DNA of 35,805 nt from Planctomycetaceae bacterium (lineage in GTDB: Bacteria > Planctomycetota > Planctomycetia > Planctomycetales > Planctomycetaceae), in contig JAJDEJ010000084.1 in assembly GCA_029259815.1 (NCBI GenBank), positions 1 through 35,805 on the forward strand, in the 5' to 3' direction. Both the position numbers and the translations under genes were made by a program. Every line of letters starts with the position of its first letter. Positions within the stretch are counted from its first letter, which is position 1. The notes beneath the pieces were generated by a model. That model worked only from the letters and a program-made list of their open reading frames with translations. It had not been told where the DNA came from and searched no databases. Shown one piece after another: positions 14,660 to 23,943 of the stretch.

Positions 14660-16185
14660 GACCCCGTTGGGGCAGCCCTTTTAACCCGTTGGCTGGGTTT
14701 CTTAGACTACCGTTCTTCACAAGGATTGGATCCTCGGAGGACGACAGGGATGACTTTGCTCGCGATGTTTGAACCGTTTCTCAAAACGCGGCCCGTGGGT
14801 TTGATGGCGCGGTGCGTGATCGAACGACTGCTCGAACCCAGCCGCCTCGACGAACTGTTCGAGCAGACGGCCCAGGATCAGTACACGCACGAGCTGTTGT
14901 TTTCCACGCTGGCCGAGTTGATGTGCGAGGCGGTCCTCAACTGGCAACCATCGGTGCATGCCGCCTATCAGGCGCGGTCGGGTGACGTCCCGGCGTCGAT
15001 CACGGCGGTCTATGCGAAACTGCGGCGGCTGGAGTTGCCGATCTGCGAAGAACTCGTTCGCGATTCCTATCGACAGGCCGAGCCGGTCGTCCGTCAGCTG
15101 CGTGGTTCCGATCCCTCGTGGCTCACCGGCTACGACGTGCGTGTGATCGACGGCAACCATTTGAGTGCGACCGAACATCGCATCAAGGAACTGCGAGTTA
15201 CGTCGGCCGCTCCCCCCATTGACGCAAGGTTGCCCGGCAAGTCGCTCGTCGTCTACGACCAGTCGAAGAAGTTGATCTGCGATCTCTTTTTGACAGCCGA
15301 CGGCCATGCGAACGAACGCACTCTGTTCGATCGGGTGCTACCGAGCGTGCGGAAAACCCAGCTGTGGATCGCCGATCGCAACTTCTGCACGCTCGACATG
15401 CTGTTCTCGATTGAGGACGCGGACGCGCGGTATGTGATCCGCCAGCACGGCACGCTGAGCGGGCGATTGCAGGGCCGCAGGCGGAAGGTGGGGAAAACAG
15501 ACACCGGCACTGTCTCCGAACAGGCGCTGGTGGTCACCCACCCCGACAGGGGCGAGGAGCGAACGGTGCGTCGGGTAACGGTTAAGCTGAACAAACCGAC
15601 GCGTGATGGCGAGGTCGAGATTCACCTCCTGACCAACCTGCCGACGGAGGTGGCCGCCGCCGAGGTGGCCGCGTTGTATCGGCAGCGGTGGACGATCGAA
15701 CGGGTGTTCTTCGACATCGACCGCACGCTGCACGCGGAGATCAGTTCGCTGGGGTATCCACCGGCTGCGTTGTTCGGCTTGAGCTTGGCGTTTTTGATGT
15801 TCAATGCGGTGTCGTTGATGACCTCGGCGATGGAAAAGGAGCATGGCCGGTCGAAGGTTCGCGAGACGGTCTCGCCGTACTCTTTGGCCTCAAGTGGCCA
15901 TGCGCCACTCTGCTGGCGTTGGAGATTCGTCAGGCGTGGGATGGGATCGATGTGGTGGTGGCCCCCTCGACGTGGGAGCGGATCGTGAATCAGAGCCCGG
16001 CCCAGTTCGCCACGCTGCTGCGTCGGATCGCCGGCGAGATGGATTTGTCGCGCTATCGCAAACACAAACGCGGTCCGAAAAAGAAGCCACCCCCCAGAAC
16101 CAAGCGAAAAAACGGCCACCACGTCTCGACAGCCCGCCTCATCGCTAAACGTACGTCACGTTAAAAGGGCTGCCCCAACGGGGTC
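14660..16185 (+). mobile_element. IS4-type insertion sequence, about 1.53 kb, 26-bp perfect TIRs
   Basis: The left end 14660-14685 (gaccccgttggggcagccct...) is the exact complement of the right end 16160-16185. Between them lies one DDE transposase. No target-site duplication is visible (left flank ...gtgggatct, right flank tgacgacag...), although IS4 relatives usually make one of about 10-12 bases. The TIR contains ccccgttgggg, which also occurs in host palindromes nearby (ccccaacgggg at 14529-14539), so the exact boundary is uncertain by some bases. It lies 34 bases from the 3' end of the glycosyltransferase gene. Confidence 0.85.
14750..16164 (+). pseudogene. IS4-family transposase, frameshifted
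   Basis: DDE transposase of the element 14660-16185. In the first frame (from ATG 14750) the catalytic Asp134 (VIDGNHL), Asp209 (IADRNFC) and Glu317 in YRQRWTIERVFFDI are intact, the last being the IS4 Y-R-E signature. The frame then breaks: after YSLA (codon ending 15889) it reads unrelated residues to 15988, while the frame starting about 15913 gives LALEIRQAWDGIDVVVAPST and the basic tail ending SRYRKHKRGPKK...AKRTSR. About 23-29 extra bases between these points explain the shift. The break lies after the catalytic core, so partial activity cannot be excluded, and programmed frameshifting is unlikely for IS4. Treated as a disrupted gene. Confidence 0.8.
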
Positions 16186-16219
16186 TGACGACAGTCGTGA
16201 TCAGCAACGGCGTCTGGTG

Positions 16220-17386
16220 TCAGGCGGCTCGGGATTTGGCATCGCTCGATGGGACGCCGAGGATTTGTTCGATCGTGGCGACTGTTTCGAAGACGCCGCG
16301 GTGATATTCCTGCTTCGTGGCGTTGATGAACCGGCTGTCTGTGAGGATCTGTTCGATCCGTGCGGGGACATCGGAAATCTGATCCGCAATGACACCCGTG
16401 CCAGTCGCTTCCATGTAGGTCTCAGTGCTGAAGTGAATGGCTCTTAAGCCGTCGCTCTTGAGGGCGATCATCGGTGTTTCGGTGATGATTGCTTCGACGA
16501 CGGTCATCGTCGCCGGCTTTCCAATCGCAAAGTCTGCGGCATGGAGGAAGTCACTGGGAGGTTCCGGTTGATACCCGACACCGACGCAGGGGAACGGAGT
16601 CTCCAGACTGTTGACCATGTCCAGGAGACGTTTGTTATGTCCGCAGAGACAGATCAGATTCACGGGCGTGCTGGCGGTAGCGACCTCTTGTGCCATGCGG
16701 AGCACGTTCACCGTCCCCTGACAGCCAAACGAGATGACCCCCAGCGGCAACGCAGGATCGAGATTGAACTGAGCATCGAGGTCCGATCGCGTGCGTCCCG
16801 GAGGATCATAAAAGTGGGGGCTGATGATCATGCCCCTCACCCGTTCGATGTCTTCATCCGGGACGTGCGATTGACGGGCATAGGGGAGTAAAGTTTCGCA
16901 GCTGAGGATGTAGCGATTTTGAAAACTCCGCTCGAACCAATAGCCGGGCGTCATTTCCTCGAAGTCCACGGGAATCGTGATGCACTCCACCTGCGGGTTT
17001 GCCTGCCGCGCCGCTGTATACAGCATAGCGTTGTACAACGGTGTCACGGAGACGACCGCATCGGGCGGCACGTCCTTCCAGAACCGACTCATCCCCCAGC
17101 AAACGGGGAATGAGAACCAGGCACTCCACTTGCTGTACCAGATGGCGGACAAGATGCTGCTCCGGAGGCCGTAAAACTTCTCCCGGCGCAGGCACCAGTT
17201 GAAGTAGTGTTCAGAGACTGCAACCAGCTTCCCAATCTGAGTCGGGTCGTGGGCCAGTACGTCCATCGCATCAATCGTGCGACACTCCCACTCCGGCTCG
17301 GCCTCACTCAGCGCTTTGCGCAGCGCATCCGCCGCCGTGCGATGTCCGGATGCCGCGTCAAAACAAACGATATCGACCCGCTTCAT
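16220..17386 (-). CDS. MGD-synthase / GT28-like glycosyltransferase
   Basis: Predicted membrane-associated enzyme that moves a sugar from a nucleotide donor to a lipid acceptor, as in monogalactosyl- or glucosyl-diacylglycerol synthesis. The 388-residue protein opens MKRVDIVCFDAASGHRTAAD (the family loop normally reads GGGHxxaA; here DAASGHRTAA), has VISFGCQGT near 225 as the start of the C-terminal Rossmann domain, and HAADFAIGKPATMTVVEAII, matching the GKPGGxTxxEA donor-binding motif with GKPATMTVVEA. The ATG at 17386 is chosen over the upstream Met because CAGGGGGG lies 4 bases before it. Its 3' end nearly touches the IS. Substrates are inferred only from family. Confidence 0.78.
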   Translation of the reverse strand: MKRVDIVCFDAASGHRTAADALRKALSEAEPEWECRTIDAMDVLAHDPTQIGKLVAVSEHYFNWCLRREKFYGLRSSILSAIWYSKWSAWFSFPVCWGMSRFWKDVPPDAVVSVTPLYNAMLYTAARQANPQVECITIPVDFEEMTPGYWFERSFQNRYILSCETLLPYARQSHVPDEDIERVRGMIISPHFYDPPGRTRSDLDAQFNLDPALPLGVISFGCQGTVNVLRMAQEVATASTPVNLICLCGHNKRLLDMVNSLETPFPCVGVGYQPEPPSDFLHAADFAIGKPATMTVVEAIITETPMIALKSDGLRAIHFSTETYMEATGTGVIADQISDVPARIEQILTDSRFINATKQEYHRGVFETVATIEQILGVPSSDAKSRAA

Positions 17387-17565
17387 GATTCCCCCCTGTT
17401 GCAAGATGCCCATTCTCTACATTCGGACAATGAGTCATATTTCATCACTCTCTTTCCACAGACGTTTATCTCCTTTGCATAAAAAACGTTACGCCAGATG
17501 CGTCCTCGCAATCACGTCGGGTGCATGAAACGTCGTGGATTGCACCAGCCGCTTCGGTTCGGCCC

Positions 17566-17869
17566 GACCCTGAAAGGGTCAGATCACACAGCCCAGAGTC
17601 GTGAGCGAAGCGAGCGCACTCTGGGGAAACGGTCAACGCAGGGCCACAACCCCAACGGGGTTGCACACTGGCTTGAGCCGCGTGAGCGGCGGTCGTATGT
17701 AGCCGTGGGCGTGAGCCCACGGTTGCAGCGTCATCGAATTGTGAAGCCGCGTGAGCGGCGACAGCACAGCACGATCGGTGCTGCCGCCGCTGTCGCGGCT
17801 CGGCCATTCAGGAATCTCATCACCGTGGGCTGACGCCCACGGCTACATGCTGTTGCCGCTATCGCGGCT
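17566..17869. repeat. Mosaic of palindromic repeats (includes R3)
   Basis: 17566-17668 matches 14445-14547 without gaps. Then come gccgcgtgagcggc (17677-17690 and again 17746-17759), the palindrome ccgtgggcgtgagcccacgg (17703-17722), and ccgtgggctgacgcccacgg (17823-17842), closed by gccgctatcgcggct (17855-17869), which pairs back to the gccgcgtgagcggc units. Region 17387-18037 contains no gene I support. 17387-17565 shows no repeat and may hold the glycosyltransferase promoter. Confidence 0.85.
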
Positions 17870-18037
17870 CACTCACGTTCGTTGGGAGTTGCGGCAGTTG
17901 TCGTTGCCATGTCCGTTGGGGTCCGTCCGCAGTCATCCCCTGCTCGCATCAACGGTCGGTTTCGCTATCTTTGTTCCCACCATGCAAGACATACAACCAC
18001 GAGAATATGCGAGTGGAATTCCGCCAAAGGTGTGATC

Positions 18038-18814
18038 ATGAGCATTAACTTGTCGTTTCGTCCGCCGATTCCGAAAGGAATGCGTATCTTCACATCTACC
18101 GAGATTGTCGGAATTGCGCATTATCGAGGTGATGCGATCAAGTTTGTGAATGAAAAAGGACAGCGGCTACGACTTGCACCTGAGCCAACAAATCAAAATG
18201 ACCCAAACGCGATCCGAGTAACAGGCTTGTCAATAGCCGCAGGTCGCGAAAACACACGGGTTCTTGGTTACTTGAATCGCATATTGGCAAGAACAATTAT
18301 CAGCGGTGGCTTCGTGAACGAAGTGCTTCCAAGACTATGGAGCGCCTGGGTATCGTCGCAAGATTTCGTAAACGTAGAGCTTGATTTGGTCGGTCCAAAG
18401 CCACGATTTGAAGAATTCTGCTTGTGCGAGCAGGAAGCGGAAATCCGAGACGTTGGCTTGTTCGAGAAAGTCGCTTTCGAGCCATACTGGAGAATGCGAC
18501 TGAAGAGTGGCCGGTTGGTGCATGCTGTCATCTGCTCCACTGATTGGAGAGTGCATGATTCTCAGTATCTCACCTTCAGTCCTTGCTCTAGGAATAGCCA
18601 TCAAGGTTCAGAGGCAACATTCGTCGAGAACGATGTGACATGCGAGAAGTGTCTCGAAAAGTTGCCAAGATTTCTCGAAAAACGAGTTCCAGTAATTTGT
18701 GGAATCTGTGAAGTAGTCCACTCTGTTCAACGCCGTTACCTTGGTCGCCATGCAGAGTGTAAAAGTTGTGGAAAACGGTTTCGGATCGGAGCAATGAAAT
18801 CACGCCTTGAGTAA
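18038..18814 (+). CDS. Standalone HIRAN-domain protein with zinc-ribbon C-terminus
   Basis: HIRAN domains bind DNA ends or damaged/stalled DNA and usually occur fused to SNF2 helicases or nucleases. Here residues about 18-118 show the pattern: TEIVGIAHYRGDAIKFV, then LRLAPEPTNQNDPNAIRV (45-61), then RVLGYLNRILA. The rest carries metal-type motifs: H162, C166, H173, C183, C202/C205 (TCEKCLEKL), C221/C224 (VICGIC) and C241/C244 (ECKSCGKRF). No helicase or nuclease motif is seen. The ATG at 18038 is chosen because the longer frame upstream lies in repeat DNA. The gene is AT-richer than its neighbours and sits in the accessory zone with the R-M module, so a DNA-maintenance or defence role is possible but unproven. 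Confidence 0.75.
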   Translation: MSINLSFRPPIPKGMRIFTSTEIVGIAHYRGDAIKFVNEKGQRLRLAPEPTNQNDPNAIRVTGLSIAAGRENTRVLGYLNRILARTIISGGFVNEVLPRLWSAWVSSQDFVNVELDLVGPKPRFEEFCLCEQEAEIRDVGLFEKVAFEPYWRMRLKSGRLVHAVICSTDWRVHDSQYLTFSPCSRNSHQGSEATFVENDVTCEKCLEKLPRFLEKRVPVICGICEVVHSVQRRYLGRHAECKSCGKRFRIGAMKSRLE

Positions 18815-18913
18815 GCTCATTCGGATGCGTTGATAATATCCAAAACAGGGGATCCCGATACATCGAAGTCGCTCTGTTGTTCTCACAAACCTAGCAGTAT
18901 GCAATCCCTCACC

Positions 18914-19576
18914 ATGAGAAACCAAGAACTTTGGAGCGCCGTTGATGAGTATCTCATCGAGCATTTGATCCCTGCTGACGATGCGCTGGATGCGGCGCTC
19001 AAGGCGTGTGAGGGGGCGGGGTTGCCGGCGATTGGGGTGTCGGCTTGTCTGGGGAAGTTGTTGCAGTTGCTGGTGCGGATGCAGGGGGCGCGGCGGGTGC
19101 TGGAGATCGGTACGCTGGGTGGGTACAGCACCATCTGGATGGGGCGGGCGCTGCCAGCCGGCGGACGGCTGGTCACGCTGGAGGTGGACCCGCAGCATGC
19201 AGCGGTTGCGGAGACGAACATGGCCCGGGCCGGACTCAGCGAGTTGGTCGATGTGCTCGTCGGTCCCGCACTGGAGACGCTGCCGACACTCGCTGATGGT
19301 GAGCCGTTCGACTTCGTGTTCATTGATGCTGACAAGGTCAACACGGCTGCGTACTTCGACTGGGCACTCCAGCTCACACGACCGGGCAGCGTCATCGTGG
19401 TCGACAACGTGGTCCGCAAGGGAGCCGTGATCGATGCCGTCAGCGACGATGCAAACGCGCAGGGGATGCGACGATTCATGCGGCAACTCGCAACCGAGTC
19501 ACGCGTCGATGCCACGGGCATTCAGACGGTCGGCACGAAAGGCCACGACGGTCTGTTGATCGCACGAGTTCGCTAA
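18914..19576 (+). CDS. Caffeoyl-CoA-O-methyltransferase-like SAM methyltransferase
   Basis: Cytoplasmic O-methyltransferase of the Mg-dependent COMT/catechol class; the acceptor is unknown. In 220 residues the motifs are VLEIGTLGGYSTIWMGRAL (SAM motif I), VTLEVDPQHAAVAETN (motif II), FDFVFIDADKVN (metal-binding Asp) and VIVVDNVVRKG (metal Asp-Asn). The start at 18914 is preferred; an in-frame ATG 15 bases upstream (18899) is also possible. A perfect inverted repeat follows the stop. Confidence 0.9.
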   Translation: MRNQELWSAVDEYLIEHLIPADDALDAALKACEGAGLPAIGVSACLGKLLQLLVRMQGARRVLEIGTLGGYSTIWMGRALPAGGRLVTLEVDPQHAAVAETNMARAGLSELVDVLVGPALETLPTLADGEPFDFVFIDADKVNTAAYFDWALQLTRPGSVIVVDNVVRKGAVIDAVSDDANAQGMRRFMRQLATESRVDATGIQTVGTKGHDGLLIARVR

Positions 19577-19602
19577 CAGTCCGCTAAGCTGACGCAACCT
19601 CA

Positions 19603-19716
19603 TGGGTGGCCGGGGCTGGACCGACGGGAAGCCCCGGTGAGTGCCGTGCTGACAATCGTCGTTGGAATCCGTGCTCGCCGGGGCTTCGGACATTGTCCTC
19701 CAGCCCCGGCCACCCA
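19603..19716. repeat. Nested inverted repeat after the O-methyltransferase
   Basis: Outer arms tgggtggccggggctgga (19603-19620) and its exact complement (19699-19716), 18 bp perfect. Inner arms gaagccccggtgag and ctcgccggggcttc (one mismatch) lie within. It could end the upstream transcript. Confidence 0.85.
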
Positions 19717-19816
19717 TTATCGATTTTCGACGGCCTGCCAGGAGGTCCGATTGCAGTCGTTATCGGTTGCTGAGACACTGTGAGGACGCTTCATATCCCC
19801 GTCTTGGACTCCTGTC

Positions 19817-21109
19817 ATGCAAACCGTCGTGACCACGTTGCTGCTCCTCGCACTGACTGTCAATGCTCTGCCCGCAGCAGACACAGCCACGATGGAGTCG
19901 CCATTGCCTGTTGCCAAACCGGCGAAGGTTGGGATGTCGGCGCGGGTGCTCGATCAGGCGACGGCGACGCTGCAGGACATGGTCGATGACGAGAAGATCG
20001 CGGGGGCTGTCATCGCTGTCGCGCGGAAGGGTAAGCTCGTGCTGCACGAGGCGGTGGGGGAGGCCGATCGCGAGGTGATGAAGCCGATGGAGACCAACAC
20101 GGTCTTTCGCATCTACTCGATGACCAAGCCGATCACGAGCACGGCTGTGATGATGCTCGTGGATGAGGGACGCATCGGATTGGACGATCCGGTGAGCAAG
20201 TACCTGCCGGAGTTCGACAATCCGCAGGTCTATGTCAGCCACAAGGGGCAGACGATCGAGTCCGTGCCCGCTAAGCGAGCAATTACGGTGCGTGACCTGC
20301 TACGGCACACGTCGGGCCTGACTTACGGGTTCTTCGGCAATTCGCATGTCGACAGTCTCTATCAGCAGTCGGCCATTCTGTTCCCGTTCTTTGATCTGAC
20401 GTCGACGGTTGAGAAGATTGGCAAACTTCCGCTGTTGTATCAGCCGGGGACACGGTTCAATTACAGTGTTTCGACCGATGTCTTGGGTCGATTGGTTGAG
20501 GTCGTCAGTGAGCAGACTTTCGATGAGTTCCTCGACGAGCGCGTCTTCACCCCGCTGGGCATGGAGGACACGGACTTCTACGTCCACCCGGAGAGCGAAG
20601 AACGTTTCGCCGCCCTGTACGTCGCTGACGAAACGACGGACGAATTGGCCGTTGATACCGATCCGAGTCGTACACGTGGGTTTGCATTAAACCGCCCGAA
20701 GCTCCTCTCCGGCGGTGGGGGTCTCTTCTCGACGTCGGGCGATTACCTCCGTTTCTGTCAGATGCTGCTGAACAAGGGCGAACTGGACGGCGTGCGACTG
20801 CTCAAGCCGGCGACGGTCGAGACGATGTCGACGAATCAACTGCCGGAGTCGTCACCGAATGTGATCATCGGCCCTGAGACTCGCGAGGGAGTGGGCTTCG
20901 GCCTCGGCTTGTCCGTTGTGGTGGATGACGTCCCGGGCTCTCCGCATGTTCCACGAGGTGAACTCGGGTGGGGAGGCATGGCGTCCACTCACTTCTGGCT
21001 CTCGCCCCAGCACGATCTGGCTGTCGTCGTGCTCACACAACGCATCCCTTTCAGCTTCCAGGCAGAGGCCGCTGTCAAGCCGATTGTCTACCGCGCAATC
21101 AGAAGGTAG
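19817..21109 (+). CDS. Exported serine hydrolase of the beta-lactamase / EstB family
   Basis: A periplasmic serine hydrolase related to class C beta-lactamases, D-aminopeptidases and esterase EstB; planctomycetes carry many, and most are probably esterases. The 430-residue protein has a signal peptide (1-20, ending NALPAAD). The nucleophile motif is S101-M-T-K104, the second motif is Y216-S-V (class C has YxN, so the third position differs), and the third-motif region reads GELGWGGMAST near the end, replacing KTG as in EstB-like enzymes. HTSGLTYG is the usual structural block. Antibiotic hydrolysis should not be assumed. It converges on the lipoprotein gene at 21423. Confidence 0.88.
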   Translation: MQTVVTTLLLLALTVNALPAADTATMESPLPVAKPAKVGMSARVLDQATATLQDMVDDEKIAGAVIAVARKGKLVLHEAVGEADREVMKPMETNTVFRIYSMTKPITSTAVMMLVDEGRIGLDDPVSKYLPEFDNPQVYVSHKGQTIESVPAKRAITVRDLLRHTSGLTYGFFGNSHVDSLYQQSAILFPFFDLTSTVEKIGKLPLLYQPGTRFNYSVSTDVLGRLVEVVSEQTFDEFLDERVFTPLGMEDTDFYVHPESEERFAALYVADETTDELAVDTDPSRTRGFALNRPKLLSGGGGLFSTSGDYLRFCQMLLNKGELDGVRLLKPATVETMSTNQLPESSPNVIIGPETREGVGFGLGLSVVVDDVPGSPHVPRGELGWGGMASTHFWLSPQHDLAVVVLTQRIPFSFQAEAAVKPIVYRAIRR

Positions 21110-21257
21110 CCATCACGCTCCACGTGATGAGCGGATGATCGGCCACACCACATCACACGGGGTGACGTACACACGCCGTAATCCCGTCCTCCCGGATTGG
21201 GCATGGCTTGGAAAACATTCGCCAGTTCGACCGTGATCCTGTCATCACGCGGAGAGG

Positions 21258-21397
21258 GTGTCAGTTTTTGAAGAGCGGACACACACTCCGTAGGACGGAC
21301 TTCCCAGTCCGTCCAGAAACACCTTCAAAACGGTGATGACGAGCAAGGGACCAAGGAATGGACGGATTTGGAAATCCGTCCTACGAAAAACTGACAC
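21258..21397. repeat. Nested inverted repeat between convergent genes
   Basis: Outer arms gtgtcagttttt (21258-21269) and aaaaactgacac (21386-21397), 12 bp perfect. Inside, cgtaggacggac (21289-21300) pairs locally with gtccgtcc and also with gtcctacg near the right end, and ggatttggaaatcc forms a small hairpin. It lies between the convergent stops at 21109 and 21423 and may terminate both. 21110-21257 shows nothing else. Confidence 0.85.
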
Positions 21398-21422
21398 GCT
21401 CGGAGTATGATGACTACTTTGG

Positions 21423-22604
21423 CTAGGCAGCCACGCGGTCGCGGTCGTCGTATGTGCCATGGTCATCCCAGTCATCACGGCGACGCTTGCGGCGTCCGCG
21501 CATGCGATAGCCGACGATCGGCAGGATGAGCGTCCCCCATAACCATTGCCAGTTTGCAGTGACGTATTCGGTCACTTGCTCAGCGACGGTGATTTCGACA
21601 TGGATCACGCTGTCCAACGAGTCGATCTTATACACCGCTCCCCCTTCGAGGTCGATGTGGGCATTGAGCTTGAGATTCAGATTCTGTGGACCATAGCTGC
21701 TGGGTGTCACCCGCCACCGCCATTGGGTCGGACGCAAGCTGGAGATCAATTGAATGTCCGGATCCATCGGCTCGATCACGAATCCCGTGCCGGAGAGATT
21801 TGCCTCCATACGAGACGCGACGTATTGGACTTTCTCTGAGACGGCATCCATTCGGTCGACGAGCTGTGCTTCCAGCAGTTCGGGCGACTCTTTCGGCGAC
21901 AGCAACAGTTCGATCACGCGAGTCTCTTTGTAGTGCATCGACTCCGGCGCGTTGTAGGCAATGTTCCCTGACTTCAGTTTGCGAACTAGCTGGTCGACAC
22001 GGTTGATGGGCGAGACCTCCGTCGACTCAAGATTCATCACTGGCTCAACGTTCAACGGCTCAATCACAGGAATCTCTTCAGGTGAAGGCTCACTCTCGAC
22101 ATCGGCAAGGGTTTCAACCGTGTTGATTACCACCGGCGGCTTCGACTTGGAGGAGTAGGAGACTCCGGGCGGTTGCCAGTTTCGCGGAGAAGGAAACGTC
22201 CCGCCTTTGATCCGCGGACGTGACGTTCCTCGACCCGTTGTCGACCGTCCTCTGTTCGCACCGATGGTTGCCCCACCGACTGTTGACGGCTCGGGAGAAT
22301 CTTCCGGAAGAGGCTCGATGATTGGCGGTTCATCCTCAACGACCGGTTTATTCGCTGCCACGTCCGGAATGGGCGGCAGAGAATCAAACGAGGAATCATC
22401 GGTCGCCACCGAGTCAAAGGACTCCATCGGCACTGGTTCAATTTCATCCGATGGTGTTTCGGAAGCATCGCTGGGAGCCGCCATCTCGGCAGCCGGGACA
22501 GACGCGAAGTTCCCTTCGCCTCGATCTCCCGCACCGCACCCAACCGCCAGACACATCAGTCCAGCAACCAACACCTCGTAGAAACGAATTCGCGAGAAAC
22601 GCAT
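21423..22604 (-). CDS. Lipoprotein with acidic linker and C-terminal membrane anchor, 393 aa
   Basis: Function unknown. The N-terminus (MRFSRIRFYEVLVAGLMC then LAVGC, Cys23) is a clear lipoprotein signal. Residues about 30-200 are Pro/Glu/Ser-rich and likely disordered. Residues about 205-350 form a folded-looking domain (VQYVASRMEANLSGTGFVIE, then WRWRVTPSSYGPQNLNLKLN), followed by a hydrophobic helix (about 350-368, WLWGTLILPIVGY) and a very basic tail (RGRRKRRRDD). From memory, similar 'WxWxVxP...L.L.LNA...NWQWLWG' C-terminal domains occur in other bacteria without a defined function. The double anchoring, lipid plus C-terminal helix, is unusual. It lies downstream of the coiled-coil protein gene at 23834 on the same strand (gap about 93 bases). 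Confidence 0.7.
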   Translation of the reverse strand: MRFSRIRFYEVLVAGLMCLAVGCGAGDRGEGNFASVPAAEMAAPSDASETPSDEIEPVPMESFDSVATDDSSFDSLPPIPDVAANKPVVEDEPPIIEPLPEDSPEPSTVGGATIGANRGRSTTGRGTSRPRIKGGTFPSPRNWQPPGVSYSSKSKPPVVINTVETLADVESEPSPEEIPVIEPLNVEPVMNLESTEVSPINRVDQLVRKLKSGNIAYNAPESMHYKETRVIELLLSPKESPELLEAQLVDRMDAVSEKVQYVASRMEANLSGTGFVIEPMDPDIQLISSLRPTQWRWRVTPSSYGPQNLNLKLNAHIDLEGGAVYKIDSLDSVIHVEITVAEQVTEYVTANWQWLWGTLILPIVGYRMRGRRKRRRDDWDDHGTYDDRDRVAA

Positions 22605-22697
22605 GAGAGACCCTCCGTGGCACTCTAACTCTGTCGGCTCAGCCGACCCGTGTGGCGGAGTTTACGTCAGATCACGATTTGACGGAATCGAGATTTT

Positions 22698-23834
22698 TCA
22701 CTGCTTTTCAGGGGTCAAATTGCTTGAAGACTCGGCTGACTGCGGAGCCTCAACCACTTTGACATCGCCACAGTGCTGGCAAGCGGGGAGCAGAGAGTGT
22801 CGGGTCTTGTGGCAGGAGGGGCATTCCTCGTACAGCCGCGTGCTGCACATGGGGCAAGTGTACGAGCCGTCCGCGTCTTCGGTCGTGTCGGCGGGGAGGG
22901 CCATTTTGTGGACAGTGCGTCGTGTCCAGAAGAGAAACTTGCGTGGGCCGCGGCGGATGGGATAGTCACACACCGGACACAGGAAGCGCTCGTAGGCATC
23001 ACGGTACTGCTTGAGTAGCCAGTCCATCTGGGGGTTCGCGACCATCTGTAGAAGCACGAACAGAATGCGAGCGACGACAAGAATGCAGGTGCCGATCAGG
23101 ATGTACTTGAACACCACCGACGGGAAATACTGGTGCATCACGTCGACCACCCGATACGCCACCGCCAGATCAAAAGCATAGACCATGGGGGAATAAGTGC
23201 TGCTTCGGAACTTCAGATACAGCACGACCGCTGCAATGATGAGCGGCAGCAGTACACCAAGTTTGATGGAAGCGATCTTGAGGTTGTTGCGATCAACGAG
23301 TCGTTCGTATTCCTCGTTGACGACCGGTCGCTTCTCGTCAAGTTCGGCTTGGTTCGTCCGCTGTTGCTCACGCAATTCCCGCAGACTTCCGTCAAGGTCA
23401 GCGATCTGCTGATTCAATGCCTGATATCGCGTCTGGTTCGAGAGGAACAACTGCTGACTCTCCGCGAGCGCCTGTTGTTCTGCCTCGGAGGGTGTGACGT
23501 CCTGCTGCAGGTTGAGCCGCTGAAAATCGAGCAACTGGTTCATCGTCCGCTGAGATTCGCTCGTGCTGTCACGAAGCACCGTCTGTTGTTCACGGAGGTC
23601 GGTCTGCTCTCGTTCAATGTTCTCGATCTCCTGCCGCAACTCGGTGGACTGCTCCAATAAGTCAGCATCGATGAACTGAGCTTGGACATCTTCGTACGAT
23701 GGCCCGGTGAGATTACCGATGTCTTTGAGGATGAATCCCAACGCCCACATAATCAACACGCCGAAGACGGTCGCAAACACCCAAATTGCAAACCGGTGTG
23801 TCCATGGCCCCTTGTTGACATTGAACTTTGACAT
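22698..23834 (-). CDS. Membrane protein with coiled coil and C-terminal zinc ribbons, 378 aa
   Basis: Function unknown. A first helix (about 12-35) is followed by a long Gln/Glu/Arg-rich coiled coil (about 45-175), then hydrophobic segments at about 186-206, 215-230 and 240-262, and a cytoplasmic-looking tail with four Cys pairs: CPVC, CPMC, CPSC and CQHC, plausibly two zinc ribbons. The layout suggests a membrane sensor or scaffold. It is followed by the lipoprotein gene, so the two may work together; this is inference from adjacency. The start MSKFNVNKGPWTHRF leads directly into the first helix. Confidence 0.7.
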   Translation of the reverse strand: MSKFNVNKGPWTHRFAIWVFATVFGVLIMWALGFILKDIGNLTGPSYEDVQAQFIDADLLEQSTELRQEIENIEREQTDLREQQTVLRDSTSESQRTMNQLLDFQRLNLQQDVTPSEAEQQALAESQQLFLSNQTRYQALNQQIADLDGSLRELREQQRTNQAELDEKRPVVNEEYERLVDRNNLKIASIKLGVLLPLIIAAVVLYLKFRSSTYSPMVYAFDLAVAYRVVDVMHQYFPSVVFKYILIGTCILVVARILFVLLQMVANPQMDWLLKQYRDAYERFLCPVCDYPIRRGPRKFLFWTRRTVHKMALPADTTEDADGSYTCPMCSTRLYEECPSCHKTRHSLLPACQHCGDVKVVEAPQSAESSSNLTPEKQ

Positions 23835-23943
23835 GCCTCACTCTCCCAGCAAACGTCTGACAATCGGATGGCTGACGCCCTTCTCACAGGGCGTTGCATC
23901 ACCCGACATGTCACGGACAATTCCTCACGAATCTCAGATTCGG

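Noticed and set aside
14750..16164. Programmed frameshifting of the IS4 transposase
   Set aside because: No slippery sequence is seen at the break, the two frames are separated by about two dozen unrelated bases, and IS4 elements normally use one frame.
19817..21109. Antibiotic-resistance beta-lactamase
   Set aside because: The YxN motif is YSV and KTG is replaced by a GWGG-type segment, as in EstB-like esterases; resistance cannot be claimed.
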